Part shown: positions 1-8,002 of the stretch, one piece after another | How positions within the stretch are numbered: the stretch's first letter is position 1 | How the letters are laid out: each line of letters opens with the position of its first letter | Source: Pseudoalteromonas sp. SMS1 | GTDB lineage: Bacteria; Pseudomonadota; Gammaproteobacteria; Enterobacterales; Alteromonadaceae | Assembly (NCBI RefSeq): GCF_021530565.1 | Contig: NZ_JAKGBI010000011.1 | Span: 62,001-126,000, forward strand | Reading direction: 5' to 3' | DNA: 64,000 nucleotides | Notes under the pieces: model-generated | Database searches by the model: none | The model's input: the letters and a program-made list of their open reading frames with translations, nothing else | What the model was told of the DNA's origin: nothing | Program-made: the position numbers and the translations under genes

Positions 1-118
1 ACTCTGAAACAATAGGCAAAACATCAATCGCCACCTCGTGACCACTGAGCCGAAGCTCTAAGCCTTCAGAGTCATTGCTTATAAAATTCAGAAGTAACAA
101 GAAAGTAGCTGACCACAT
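1..118 (-). CDS. Partial CDS cut by left edge, unknown product
   Basis: On the minus strand an ATG at 116-118 opens a frame that stays open for 39 codons and runs off the window. The N-terminus (MWSATFLLLLNFISNDSEG) reads like a hydrophobic stretch followed by polar sequence, and the codons look ordinary. The frame is also open upstream of this ATG, back to a TAA near position 190, so the true start could be earlier. The purine-rich run just before the ATG (AAAAAAGG) lies only about 2 bases from it, which is short for a ribosome binding site. I do not recognise a family from so few residues. Moderate-to-low confidence that it is coding. Confidence 0.35.
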   Translation of the reverse strand, partial: MWSATFLLLLNFISNDSEGLELRLSGHEVAIDVLPIVSE

Positions 119-542
119 TACCTTTTTTGCCGTTTTGACGCGTAAGCAAGTGACAACCTTGTTGCTTGGTTTAAGGTCAAGATAAGATTAAATTCGTCTT
201 TATGTCAGTGTATTTATAATGCGATAAAAAGCAAGTAACGGATAAGGCCTTAACGCCGATATTACGTCATCAATAAACCTATCATGCGAGACGCATTTGA
301 ACCCAATCATGCTGACAGCGTGTCTCTAGACGTATTGTTCGTCAGCTAATTAAGACCCGTGACAATCACCTAGCCCCCCAGCACGTCACTTTACTCAACA
401 TCTCCAAGTCACCTTGGTATTATGCCCCTCAATCGGCTGAACTTAAAAAGGGTCAATACAGCAAAAAATATCAAAAAAAGCGTGGCGCGTTTATCTAAAG
501 TAACCACATCAAAACAGCCACACTCAGAGAAGAGAGTTACTT
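119..542. other. Intergenic region, probable divergent promoters
   Basis: No convincing ORF. It lies between the left-edge minus-strand frame and the plus-strand SRPBCC gene, so it should hold both promoters, but no clear -35/-10 pair was identified. A purine-rich ribosome binding site (GAGAAGAGAG) lies just before the ATG at 543. Confidence 0.4.
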
Positions 543-1037
543 ATGAAAATCACTAAAAAAGTCGTAATCAATAAACCAGCAGAACAAGTTTGGGACCTTG
601 TCGCAACCCAATTTGACAAAGCGTATCTTTGGATGGGTCCTATTCCAAAATCTGTCGCCGTGGGCAAAGGGCATGGATTATCTGGTGCCCCCATGGAAGG
701 CCGAATTTGTGACCTCAGCGAAAACCCCAATGGCGCTAAAGTGAAAGAGGTGATCACTGAATATAATGACGCTATGAAAACACTCGCTTTTGACGTACTA
801 CCGGTGAATAACCCTAAAATCGTCCCGATCAAACAAAATCATGTGAAGATGACAGTACGTGTGATCAGCACTAACAAGTCTGAGGTGATCTGGACCGCTG
901 AGCCACAACTTAAAGCGCTTGCTTATCCGTTTTACCCGATACTAAGGTTGGTCTTTCCGGTTGCATTTGGCAAACTACTCACTGGGCTCAAAGAGTATGC
1001 AGAAAAGCATACGCTCAGAAACACGCAAGCAGCCTAA
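543..1037 (+). CDS. SRPBCC (START/Bet v1-like) family protein
   Basis: A 164-residue protein whose opening (MKITKKVVINKPAEQVWDLV) is the typical first strand and helix of the SRPBCC/polyketide-cyclase ligand-binding fold, where a Pxx-VW pattern precedes the pocket-lining helix. The length matches single-domain members. No signal peptide is evident, so it is probably cytoplasmic. It ends 36 bases before an AraC-type regulator on the same strand, so the two are probably co-transcribed, with a terminator after the second. These proteins bind hydrophobic small molecules, and the pairing with a GyrI-like effector-binding regulator suggests shared small-molecule response. The ligand cannot be inferred. 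Family assignment is fairly secure; function is open. Confidence 0.8.
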   Translation: MKITKKVVINKPAEQVWDLVATQFDKAYLWMGPIPKSVAVGKGHGLSGAPMEGRICDLSENPNGAKVKEVITEYNDAMKTLAFDVLPVNNPKIVPIKQNHVKMTVRVISTNKSEVIWTAEPQLKALAYPFYPILRLVFPVAFGKLLTGLKEYAEKHTLRNTQAA

Positions 1038-1073
1038 TCTATTGGCAACGATGAAATTAACGAGGGTATTGAG

Positions 1074-1928
1074 ATGGATCGCTTTTTAAAGAGTATTGAA
1101 TATATAGAAGCACATATAAATGAAAAAATCAGTGTGCATCAAATCGCTACGGCCTCTCATTATTCAACGTACCATTACAGTAGGGTATTTAAAGCATTGG
1201 TTGGAGATACACCCAAAGAGTATTTGCGCAAACGACGTTTAACCATGGCAGCCAAAAGATTACTTACAGACGACGTGGGTATTTTAGAGCTCGCCTTGGA
1301 ATGCCAATTTGAATCACAAGAGGCTTTTACTCGCGCATTTAAAGCATTATTTGACATGACGCCAGCGCAGTATCGAAAAATTAACGAGCCCTTTCGGCTG
1401 CTTTATAAAAAACCATTTAATGGAGATGACTTACACTTTTTACAAAACAATATCAGCATGGAACCAGAAATTATCTCTCAGCCGGCCATGAAAATTGTTG
1501 GGATCGCCACTCAGTATGATGATGGAGATTTAAGTTTGCCCAAACTATGGTCAGGGTTTCGACCATACCGAGATAAAATTCCCAACCGGGTCGGCAGCGA
1601 TTTTTTCGGCATTTATGAATGTTACGAAGAATCAGAGGAAGTAACACGATTCGTTTATATTTGTTCAGCACAGGTTGAGAACTTTGATAATGTGCCTGAA
1701 GGCCTTATTACTCGTGAGCTTGAGGCACAAACTTACGCACGTTTTACGCATATAGGCCCTCTGTCAAAGTTAGAGGATACATTGCGGTATATTTGGGGTA
1801 GCTGGTTACCCAAAAGTGCTTATGAGTACGCGGACAAGCCGGATTTCGAACTTCTGCCTGCCAGTTTCAATGATGCCGATCCCAATAATAAAATTTACTT
1901 AAATATACCAGTTACTTTAAAAGCCTGA
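1074..1928 (+). CDS. AraC-family regulator with GyrI-like effector domain
   Basis: A 284-residue transcription factor. Residues 1-105 form the double helix-turn-helix of the Rob/MarA type, with the second helix pair ending in the characteristic FKALFDMTPAQYRK. Residues from about 125 to the end form a GyrI-like (AraC effector-binding) domain, including the segment LITRELEAQTYARFTHIGPL, where such domains place their ligand pocket. This DNA-binding-first order is that of Rob. It sits 36 bases behind the SRPBCC gene and closes the unit with a terminator that overlaps its stop codon. It probably activates its own operon or detoxification genes when a small hydrophobic ligand binds, but the ligand is unknown. 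Confidence 0.88.
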   Translation: MDRFLKSIEYIEAHINEKISVHQIATASHYSTYHYSRVFKALVGDTPKEYLRKRRLTMAAKRLLTDDVGILELALECQFESQEAFTRAFKALFDMTPAQYRKINEPFRLLYKKPFNGDDLHFLQNNISMEPEIISQPAMKIVGIATQYDDGDLSLPKLWSGFRPYRDKIPNRVGSDFFGIYECYEESEEVTRFVYICSAQVENFDNVPEGLITRELEAQTYARFTHIGPLSKLEDTLRYIWGSWLPKSAYEYADKPDFELLPASFNDADPNNKIYLNIPVTLKA

Positions 1929-1944
1929 TTCGTTCAGGCTTTTT
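1919..1944 (+). terminator. Intrinsic terminator overlapping the AraC stop codon
   Basis: A strong stem (AAAGCCTGA paired with TCAGGCTTT) around a short TTCGT loop ends in a T run. The TGA stop at 1926-1928 lies within the left arm, so translation end and transcript end are nearly superimposed. Confidence 0.85.
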
Positions 1945-2085
1945 ATCGAGCTTCACTCAATTTATCTCGTTCCCCTCTTTAGCTTTTTCAATAGATAGCA
2001 AGAAATATCAAAAAACGGCACTGGCAATCCCCTACTATTACCCCATCCGCAAGACCTCGTTTTAAAACATATTAAAGGTGAAACA

Positions 2086-2997
2086 ATGATTAAGCGCGTA
2101 TTAATAACCGGTGCCAATGCAGGTTTAGGTAAAGAGACTGCCAAGCAGCTGACAAACAATCCTCAGATAGAAAAAGTTTATTTAGGGTGTCGAAACAAAG
2201 AGAAAGCACAGGCCGCTAAAATGGAGTTAGAGCAATCGACTGGCAAGCACATTTTCGAAATACTGATTATCGATGTCAGCAATCAAGAATCAGTCATTGA
2301 AGCCGTTCAAAAACTCGAGTGCAGTGTGGATGCCTTAATTATGAATGCAGGGGGCACTGGCGGTCAAAACTTCAATAAGTTAACGCCTGATGGCGTTACA
2401 GAAATTTTTGCCGTCAACTTACTGGGGCATTGTCTATTGACACAAGCGTTATTAAAATCTGGGAAATTGACGCAAGTCGCCATTTATGCAGGTTCAGAGG
2501 CTGCAAGGGGGGTCAAAGAAATGGGAATGAAACGACCCCACTTACCAACTTCATCTGAAGAGGAATTTGCTGCTATTTGCGATGGCTCATTTTTTGGAGA
2601 GGTCAAAGACGCAACTATCCCATACGGCACGATAAAGTACATGGGCGCCCTATGGATGTCAGCCATGGCCAGACGCCACCCACATGTAAAATTTGTGACC
2701 ATGAGCCCTGGGGCAACGACAGGCACAGAGGGATTTAATACACTGCCTTGGTTCAAACAATACTTCATGAAAAGCATGATGCGAATAATGCTATTGCTCA
2801 ATAAAGTACATACGGTTGAAGTGGGGGCCAACCGCTATCTACAAGGTTTATTTAATCATGATCTTGAATCGGGATTATTTTATGCGAGCGAGAGAGGATT
2901 AACCGGCAATTTATCCGATCAAAGTTTGTTGTTCCCTGATTTAAAAATTGAACGTTACCAAGAAAATGCGTATCTAGCTATTCAAAGATTCCTATGA
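2086..2997 (+). CDS. Short-chain dehydrogenase/reductase (SDR)
   Basis: A 303-residue NAD(P)-dependent oxidoreductase of the classical SDR fold. The cofactor glycine motif TGANAGLG is at residues 8-15, a variant of the NAG motif (MNAGG) at about 87, and the catalytic YxxxK (Tyr180, Lys184) sits in PYGTIK. Length and motif spacing resemble the retinol dehydrogenase/protochlorophyllide reductase-like branch rather than the 250-residue short SDRs. No signal peptide. It starts about 157 bases after the AraC terminator, so it has its own promoter. The substrate is not predictable. Confidence 0.9.
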   Translation: MIKRVLITGANAGLGKETAKQLTNNPQIEKVYLGCRNKEKAQAAKMELEQSTGKHIFEILIIDVSNQESVIEAVQKLECSVDALIMNAGGTGGQNFNKLTPDGVTEIFAVNLLGHCLLTQALLKSGKLTQVAIYAGSEAARGVKEMGMKRPHLPTSSEEEFAAICDGSFFGEVKDATIPYGTIKYMGALWMSAMARRHPHVKFVTMSPGATTGTEGFNTLPWFKQYFMKSMMRIMLLLNKVHTVEVGANRYLQGLFNHDLESGLFYASERGLTGNLSDQSLLFPDLKIERYQENAYLAIQRFL

Positions 2998-3006
2998 GTT
3001 TAGACA

Positions 3007-3032
3007 GTGGGCTAAAATACGCGCTAGCCCAC
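3007..3032. terminator. Hairpin between convergent genes
   Basis: GTGGGCTA and TAGCCCAC form an 8-bp stem around a 10-base loop. It lies just after the SDR gene and after the end of the minus-strand 33-residue ORF, so it could end both transcripts. There is no good T run on either side. Confidence 0.45.
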
Positions 3033-3043
3033 ACTTTCAACCA

Positions 3044-3145
3044 TTACACGTTGTTATACATGATCCATAAATAGCTTTTCGCGTTTTTATTTGCTTTTGC
3101 ACGAACACCGAGAGCTCTTAATACTTTTTTCTTTAAAATAGCCAT
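3044..3145 (-). CDS. Putative 33-residue cationic peptide
   Basis: A minus-strand ATG at 3143-3145 is preceded at proper spacing by AAGGA and opens a 33-codon frame. The product begins MAILKKKVLRALGVRAKA and ends SYLWIMYNNV: a lysine/arginine-rich amphipathic start and an aromatic tail, with no cysteine or Gly-Gly motif. A hairpin follows the stop, and the upstream 640 bases contain no other gene. It could be a small regulatory or secreted peptide, or a precursor peptide, but I recognise no family. Support rests on the ribosome binding site, isolation and composition only. Confidence 0.4.
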   Translation of the reverse strand: MAILKKKVLRALGVRAKANKNAKSYLWIMYNNV

Positions 3146-3647
3146 AATTTTTCCTTAAACTGTGTTAATCGTTTTATTAATACCTTCTAATACTATTTAA
3201 TTCACGATTTAATGAAGGTATGTAATTATATAGTCATAAAACCATCACAATTTGAAATACACTTTTGGAATATACATATAATTAAATTTAAGCATATGAT
3301 GAAACATGACTATTTAATAAATGCTCAATTGCACTCACATGTGTAGAAAAAGTATAACACGCATTTTCGAAACGTATGATGGTGTTAAAAAATGTAATAA
3401 ACCATTGATATAAAATATTAATCTATAGAAAATTTGCGTTATTGGACGATTAATTAGCAAGCCTAATTACAGGACCAAATGACCCAGCAATGACGCATTG
3501 GAGGGTTGAATGACGTACAAGTTAGCATATGGCACTACATCACCTTTATCTCAGTCAATACTTGATGCCTGATCGCTTTTTTATGTTCTACATTCATGAT
3601 TTTAGTCCATTGAAAAACATCTTTAAAAATAACACCTAAACAAGATG

Positions 3648-3671
3648 TAGGGTCTCACCCGTGAGACCCTA
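3648..3671. repeat. Perfect inverted repeat, 11-bp arms
   Basis: TAGGGTCTCAC and GTGAGACCCTA flank two C bases, giving a near-continuous palindrome. The two-base centre is too small for a stable RNA hairpin loop without opening the stem, and no T run follows, so a protein-binding site is as likely as a terminator. It lies 117 bases beyond the 3' end of the ParB-like gene, so a parS-like site is conceivable. Confidence 0.55.
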
Positions 3672-3730
3672 TCAACATAGAATCGACAGTATCAAAAAGG
3701 CTGACAAAGATATGAGATATTAGCAACGTC

Positions 3731-3768
3731 AAAGGCCCACGCTTGGTTTCTACATCAAGCTTAGGCCT
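3731..3768 (-). terminator. Probable terminator of the ParB-like gene
   Basis: Read on the minus strand, AGGCC-TA-AGCTTG pairs imperfectly with CAAGC-GTG-GGCCT around a 10-base loop and is followed by a short TTT. It sits 20 bases after the ParB-like stop codon. Confidence 0.55.
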
Positions 3769-3787
3769 AGTATTGATTTAATGGATG

Positions 3788-4852
3788 TTAGTCTAGCTTT
3801 TCAATAAGTGTTGTGAGCTGGCGATTAACCTCTTCATGATCATCCCAATTTACATTCTGCCAATCAATGTCTAGATCTAGCTGAGAGACGTCTTTGAATA
3901 AAATTGTTTTTAAAACTTGTAAACTTGGGATTTCTTTCATTTTATACGTGGGTGGTTTTTTAGCTGATGCGCCTCGCTTGCCAGATAATCGCTCTAGGAT
4001 TTTCTCACCTACATTTTTTTTATCCGTGATATTCAGTTGTTTCTTGTCATGTTCTTCTTTGTACTTGGTTTCACATTCAAGTACGATCTTTTTGACTTTA
4101 AGAAAAGGCGCGCTCAGACCATCCTCATATGCTTTGATAACCTCTGTATATCGCGTCAAAACATTGTAATTGTCATAGGCTCCCATTGAGATACCTAGAT
4201 TTTTTGCCTTTTCTTTTACTGTGAGGCGCTTTTCACCGACCTTTAATCTCGCTTGATCTAAACCATCTATTTCTAACATTGCTGACAAAAATGCCTGCAA
4301 CTTACCATATTGTGGTAAATCTTCACGGCTCGCGTTCTCTTGGAACTGTTTAACCTTGTACAAAAGTGGCTTTGAATCATAGACCTTAAACTGGGCAGCA
4401 TGATCATAGCCATAGCTAAAAAGCAATGCAAAAAATCGCCTGTGGCCTGTCAAAATCCTGTATTTTCCGCGCTCCACAGGATAGACGGTAGGTACTTGGA
4501 TCATTTCAGAGACAGAGATATTCTCACCAAGCTCAATGATGGACTCTATCGTCTGGTTCGCTTTTTTCCAATCATGGGATCCAAATGTTAAGCAGTTTAT
4601 TATGCAACCTTTTCCTAAAATGACTTTACCTTCAGCATCATAGAGGTTAGTTAGTTGTTTTTTGCTTAGTTTATTGTCGCTAAACTGTCTAGCGTGCTCA
4701 TTCTCAATAAACACCACTGGAAAAAATCTAGCGTTCGTTTCGTCTGGGAAAATAGAGTTTAAGAATAAAGATTTATACTCATACGTTTCACTATGCACTT
4801 TTTCAGCATTGTTCAAGGTAGCTAAAATTAAATCATTAGCATTGTCTATCAT
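3788..4852 (-). CDS. Orphan ParB/Spo0J-like domain protein
   Basis: A 354-residue protein with the landmarks of the ParB N-terminal domain. GHRR at 136-139 sits in RILTGHRRFFAL (equivalent of the GERR CTP-binding motif), and ENASREDLP at 172-180 is the usual second box. A helix-turn-helix-like segment (TVKEKAKNLGISMGAYDNY) follows at 211-229, then a basic region (SGKRGASAKKPP) and an acidic C-terminus. True ParB proteins are paired with a ParA ATPase, but none lies nearby. It is therefore probably a stand-alone ParB-like regulator or a partition relic of a mobile element rather than a chromosome-segregation gene. A palindrome lies just downstream. The DUF1353 gene 1.6 kb away also points to phage or plasmid ancestry. 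Confidence 0.75.
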   Translation of the reverse strand: MIDNANDLILATLNNAEKVHSETYEYKSLFLNSIFPDETNARFFPVVFIENEHARQFSDNKLSKKQLTNLYDAEGKVILGKGCIINCLTFGSHDWKKANQTIESIIELGENISVSEMIQVPTVYPVERGKYRILTGHRRFFALLFSYGYDHAAQFKVYDSKPLLYKVKQFQENASREDLPQYGKLQAFLSAMLEIDGLDQARLKVGEKRLTVKEKAKNLGISMGAYDNYNVLTRYTEVIKAYEDGLSAPFLKVKKIVLECETKYKEEHDKKQLNITDKKNVGEKILERLSGKRGASAKKPPTYKMKEIPSLQVLKTILFKDVSQLDLDIDWQNVNWDDHEEVNRQLTTLIEKLD

Positions 4853-5335
4853 TTTAATATTAACCTTTATACTTCTATTTTATCTCGATAATTTTGATAT
4901 GCCGCCACTTAAACCAGTGCCACATATGTGCATTCTATTCACAAAAAACCAAATGACGGGCACTTAGCGGATGAAAAGCCCCCCAAGTATAGCAAAATCA
5001 TTTTTTTTTCATAGCGCACTTAATTGTCTCAGTATGCGTAACCTTTATAACAAAAAGCTCTTCGTTGTATCCTACCTCCGTAACCGAGCCATCCACTGTA
5101 TTAGGCGATTCTACGCATATCCACGAATACACTGCGACACGCACTCACATCGTGCAAACACTACCTCTCGTTCATAAAAGCAAAGCAACAATAACACCCA
5201 AAGCCCACATTGTATTGGTGTAACCCATTCACTTTTAAGAATATTAATACTTGAAATCAAAAAATATATAAATAAAATACCCCTAAATAGAGTGGTAACT
5301 CTATTTTTTAAAAATTATTTTATTAAGGATGAATT
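4853..5335. other. Intergenic region with leader hairpin
   Basis: Divergent promoter space between the ParB-like gene and the secreted Cys protein. No coding sequence I can support. The only structure seen is the leader hairpin at 5287-5309. Confidence 0.45.
5287..5309 (+). terminator. Terminator-like hairpin in a 5' leader
   Basis: ATAGAGT and ACTCTAT form a 7-bp perfect stem with a GGTA loop, followed by five T. It lies only 26 bases before the GTG start at 5336, inside the expected leader, so it could act as an attenuator or simply end an upstream transcript. The stem is AT-rich and hence weak. Confidence 0.45.
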
Positions 5336-5647
5336 GTGAAAAAATTATTAATTGGATTAGCCGCACTGTGCGCATTGAATGCTTCGGCACAATCAGATGA
5401 GCTAACTGCAAAAATCATGTCAAACAAAATTAAGATTGTTGCCTTTGGCGAAAGCGGTTGGGACGCACGATGGAGAGAGCCTACATGTAGCGTCACTAAA
5501 ACGGAAAAAGACGAACTAGGGCGCCCGTATATGTATAGCCACTACGATATGTGTACCTGTCAAAATAGCATCGCTGCCAAGTATCTTATTGAAGACACGC
5601 AAGACAATCCTCAGCATGAGTTATTTGTTTGCTACGTCAACAACTGA
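5336..5647 (+). CDS. Small secreted cysteine-containing protein, unknown
   Basis: A 103-residue protein with a clear Sec signal peptide (MKKLLIGLAALCALNASAQS, cleavage probable after Ala18). The mature part is about 85 residues with four cysteines (51, 73, 75 and 99), an even number that suits two disulfides. The start is GTG at 5336, chosen because AAGGAT lies 6-7 bases upstream and the reading gives the signal peptide at once. An excellent terminator follows. A DsbB-like membrane protein is encoded 380 bases downstream on the same strand, which fits a need for disulfide formation but proves no link. I recognise no family. Confidence 0.75.
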   Translation: MKKLLIGLAALCALNASAQSDELTAKIMSNKIKIVAFGESGWDARWREPTCSVTKTEKDELGRPYMYSHYDMCTCQNSIAAKYLIEDTQDNPQHELFVCYVNN

Positions 5648-5661
5648 TTAGCCAAGCTCTG

Positions 5662-5690
5662 GGTCAAGTACAATGCTTGACCTTTTATTT
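5662..5690 (+). terminator. Intrinsic terminator
   Basis: GGTCAAG and CTTGACC form a 7-bp stem with a 7-base loop followed by TTTTATTT. It ends the secreted Cys protein gene 15 bases after its stop codon. Confidence 0.88.
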
Positions 5691-6027
5691 AAATTGTTCC
5701 TTCGCTTATCAGCGTAATAAGCGCCATCAAAGTCAGCGTTTATTACGTGCAGGCTTGCCCGGGGATGCATCTTGGTTTTACATTTTATCGATTTTCAAGA
5801 CTCCCGCTAATAGACTCAACCATCTCACTTGATGTCCCACCCCAAAAATTATATAACATAATGAAAATTGGTGTTTTTTATTTTTAATCCTTTTTATCAC
5901 CATATAAAAAAGTTATAACTTAAAATAATTAGGAATAAAAATTGCCTACACCTTGCACTAGATGTTACATTATAACGAGTAAAACCCCTTTATTGGGTAC
6001 AAACAATTTGCAAAATACAGGTTTAAA
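5691..6027. other. Intergenic region
   Basis: AT-rich, no credible gene. Presumed promoter region of the DsbB-like gene. A short plus-strand open frame here has no start signal or protein-like composition. Confidence 0.45.
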
Positions 6028-6426
6028 ATGGCACTACTTCAACTTGAAACATATATAAAACACAGCCGAATCATCGCACTTCTAGCGATTATTATCAGTA
6101 TAACAGCCTGGGCAGTAGAGTTTGCGGGAGTCGTGTATATATGCCCGTATTGTCGAACCCAACGCACAGTTATCGGTTTACTAGGCATTTTGCTTCTACT
6201 CCCTATAGCGTCTCACTGGATAGCCAAATACGTCGCTTTAGTTCTCGGCTTTTTTGGCGCGGTTGTCGCTGCAAATCAACACTTTATGGGCTGGAAAAAA
6301 ATCTCAGCTGGGACGTTTAACTTCCATGAGACGATCGCAATGGATCCTTTCCTACTCTCTGGCTTAGCCTTAACAGGGATCATTGGTCTCACGTTCCTTA
6401 TATTACAACAGACTAAAGCGGAATAA
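6028..6426 (+). CDS. DsbB-like disulfide oxidoreductase, single Cys pair
   Basis: A 132-residue membrane protein with about four hydrophobic segments (about 14-36, 47-64, 66-84 and 111-127). After the first segment comes CPYCRTQR (Cys39, Cys42, Gln45, Arg46), which matches the quinone-proximal CxxC-xxxR box of DsbB. DsbB normally has a second periplasmic cysteine pair between the third and fourth segments that reoxidises DsbA. Here that loop (AANQHFMGWKKISAGTFNFHE) contains none. It may therefore be a DsbB relative with altered electron transfer, or it may work with another thiol protein. The upstream neighbour encodes a secreted four-cysteine protein. Confidence 0.68.
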   Translation: MALLQLETYIKHSRIIALLAIIISITAWAVEFAGVVYICPYCRTQRTVIGLLGILLLLPIASHWIAKYVALVLGFFGAVVAANQHFMGWKKISAGTFNFHETIAMDPFLLSGLALTGIIGLTFLILQQTKAE

Positions 6427-6436
6427 TGTCCTCACG

Positions 6437-6472
6437 TTGACCAAGCCAAGGTAATGCCAGTGGCTTGGTCAA
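6437..6472. terminator. 12-bp stem hairpin between convergent genes
   Basis: TTGACCAAGCCA and TGGCTTGGTCAA pair perfectly around a 12-base loop. It lies between the plus-strand DsbB-like gene and the minus-strand DUF1353 gene and could end both. No T run follows on either strand. Confidence 0.6.
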
Positions 6473-6488
6473 ATTCATGTCTATAAAC

Positions 6489-6935
6489 TCAAAGGCCATA
6501 CACACTTGGTTGCCGACCATCATTCACTATTCTATCGATTAATTCTGCTTTATATGCCTCGTCTTCCACATCATTGTGCCAATACCAACTCCCAAATTTT
6601 TCAACGGCGAATTTCATCATGACAGCTTTGGTATTTCCAACGCCTGCATCACATAGCATCTGATAAAATAGTTTATCCGCAGATGCTCGATGAATTTCAT
6701 GGGTATGATATAGCCAATCATGCACCAAAGCCGCCTTCATATATCTTGGATTAAATGGTGTACCAACCAAGTAATAAGCAACAGCGGGAATGCTCGCACC
6801 ATCATATTGAAAGTACTTTGGTACCCAGCGTATTTTACCATTATGCTCGTAAGGGAAATCTTCTATTAGCTCATAAGCAGTTTCAAGCTTGTTAGTGTGC
6901 GTTTTTAAAACAGGTCTCAAATGGAGTGTTTCCAT
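6489..6935 (-). CDS. DUF1353 family protein (phage-type)
   Basis: A 148-residue protein with the DUF1353 signature: YDGASIPAVAYYLVGTP followed by AALVHDWLYHTH (the HDWLY box at about 72-76). Family members occur in tailed phages and in bacterial genomes as prophage relics, and their function is not established. No signal peptide or membrane segment. The neighbourhood holds no capsid, tail or integrase gene, so this is a solitary phage-type gene. Its closeness to an orphan ParB-like gene may mark a decayed mobile element. Confidence 0.82.
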   Translation of the reverse strand: METLHLRPVLKTHTNKLETAYELIEDFPYEHNGKIRWVPKYFQYDGASIPAVAYYLVGTPFNPRYMKAALVHDWLYHTHEIHRASADKLFYQMLCDAGVGNTKAVMMKFAVEKFGSWYWHNDVEDEAYKAELIDRIVNDGRQPSVYGL

Positions 6936-7393
6936 GTTATACCTTCGTTTTATTTAAAAGCAGTTAATAAGACCATTTAAACACATTGATATGTCACTTT
7001 TTGTACGCTCAGTTCGCGTGAAAAGATGTCGTGTTATAAGACAAAAACGTGAAAAGAAAGTAGCCCTAACTTAGGGCTACCAAATCGGCTAAATATCTAA
7101 GCAAGTCACTGTTATTATATTTCTTTTAACCATCAACAATACTCCCCGAAATAGCGCTTGTTGGCAGTTAGATCCTTCGCTTTGATTTGCGCCCAACTAA
7201 ACGCCTAAAACGTAATAGATGAACCAAAAACCTATAATAGGTACACCTTAAAACACATGTCAACATATTGTTTTCATTTTGCACCACTAACCATCATTTT
7301 ATTGTGTGTACAGGTGTGCAAACCGGACACTCGACGGCCGCTTTGTCACAATGAGAAATGATAATATTCAATAAAAATCATAAGAGTAGAACA
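6936..7393. other. Intergenic region with a hairpin
   Basis: No ORF of note. GTAGCCCTAA and TTAGGGCTAC (7060-7069 and 7071-7080) form a near-perfect inverted repeat with a one-base centre. It may be an operator or a terminator. The remainder is promoter space for the flanking divergent genes. Confidence 0.45.
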
Positions 7394-7935
7394 ATGTCGA
7401 CTAACCAAGAAATCACTCGCTGTTTGCATCCAATCACAAAAATTACCAACTCACAATTACGAAGATCACATGAATACGACTCACCTCAAACAATTGAAAA
7501 GCTGCCAGCTGAGGATTTTTTGTGGCAGCTGACCTTAGATCCTTGTCATCATAAAGATGCTTTTCTTCATAGTATTCAAATCGGTCCCAATACAACTTTT
7601 CAAAATAGGCAGGATATATCGCAGCCAGCAAACCTTCGAGTAAAGCTTTACTTACAAGATCCCCACTGGGAGCTAACCGAAATTATATTTAATCCCACAG
7701 CGGCTACACAGGTCATAAAAATGAAGGCTCACCTTTAGAGGATCACCCAGTGACAGCAAGCATCGACTTGTCTAATAAAAAGCGGGCGATTATTGATATT
7801 AATGTGCCAGCGCGACACCCGCTTACCGACTTTTCAATGGGTTCTCCGATTTTAGAATTTTACATACGAGGAAGGCATTTAGAATCTGGAAAGACATTTT
7901 GTACCGCACTGCCAAATGTGTTGTCGCAAAGCTGA
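7394..7935 (+). pseudogene. Unknown protein gene split by a one-base frameshift
   Basis: Two consecutive plus-strand frames appear to be one gene. The first runs from ATG 7394 (after AAGAG) to TAG 7736-7738 and gives about 114 residues. The second runs in the next frame to 7935. Upstream of its apparent GTG at 7750 the second frame is already open from 7693 and reads like protein (HSGYTGHKNEGSPLEDHPV). Adding one C to the run at 7694-7696 joins them into a continuous product of about 180 residues: IIFNPHSGYTGHKNEG. The joined product has no signal peptide or transmembrane segment, and I recognise no family. Either the base call is wrong or the gene is inactivated. Confidence 0.55.
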
Positions 7936-7964
7936 ACAAATGGTTTAGTTTGGATATTGTGAAA

Positions 7965-7982
7965 GGCGTATTATCATACGCC
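7965..7982. terminator. Shared hairpin between convergent genes
   Basis: GGCGTAT and ATACGCC form a 7-bp stem with a 4-base loop. It lies between the frameshifted plus-strand gene and the minus-strand Gly-Gly-leader peptide gene. The T run is poor on both sides. Confidence 0.5.
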
Positions 7983-8002
7983 CCAAACACGACTGCCTAT
8001 CA

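Larger units (their letters stand above)
3146..3787. other. AT-rich intergenic region
   Basis: No ORF of note. It contains the presumed promoter of the 33-residue ORF, a perfect palindrome (3648-3671) and the terminator of the ParB-like gene (3731-3768). The rest is featureless AT-rich DNA. Confidence 0.5.

Noticed and set aside
4971..5177. Plus-strand frame of 68 codons upstream of the secreted Cys protein
   Set aside because: No ribosome binding site and random-looking composition in an intergenic promoter region.
5629..5832. Plus-strand frame of 67 codons after the secreted Cys protein
   Set aside because: It overlaps the stop codon and terminator of that gene and has no start signal.
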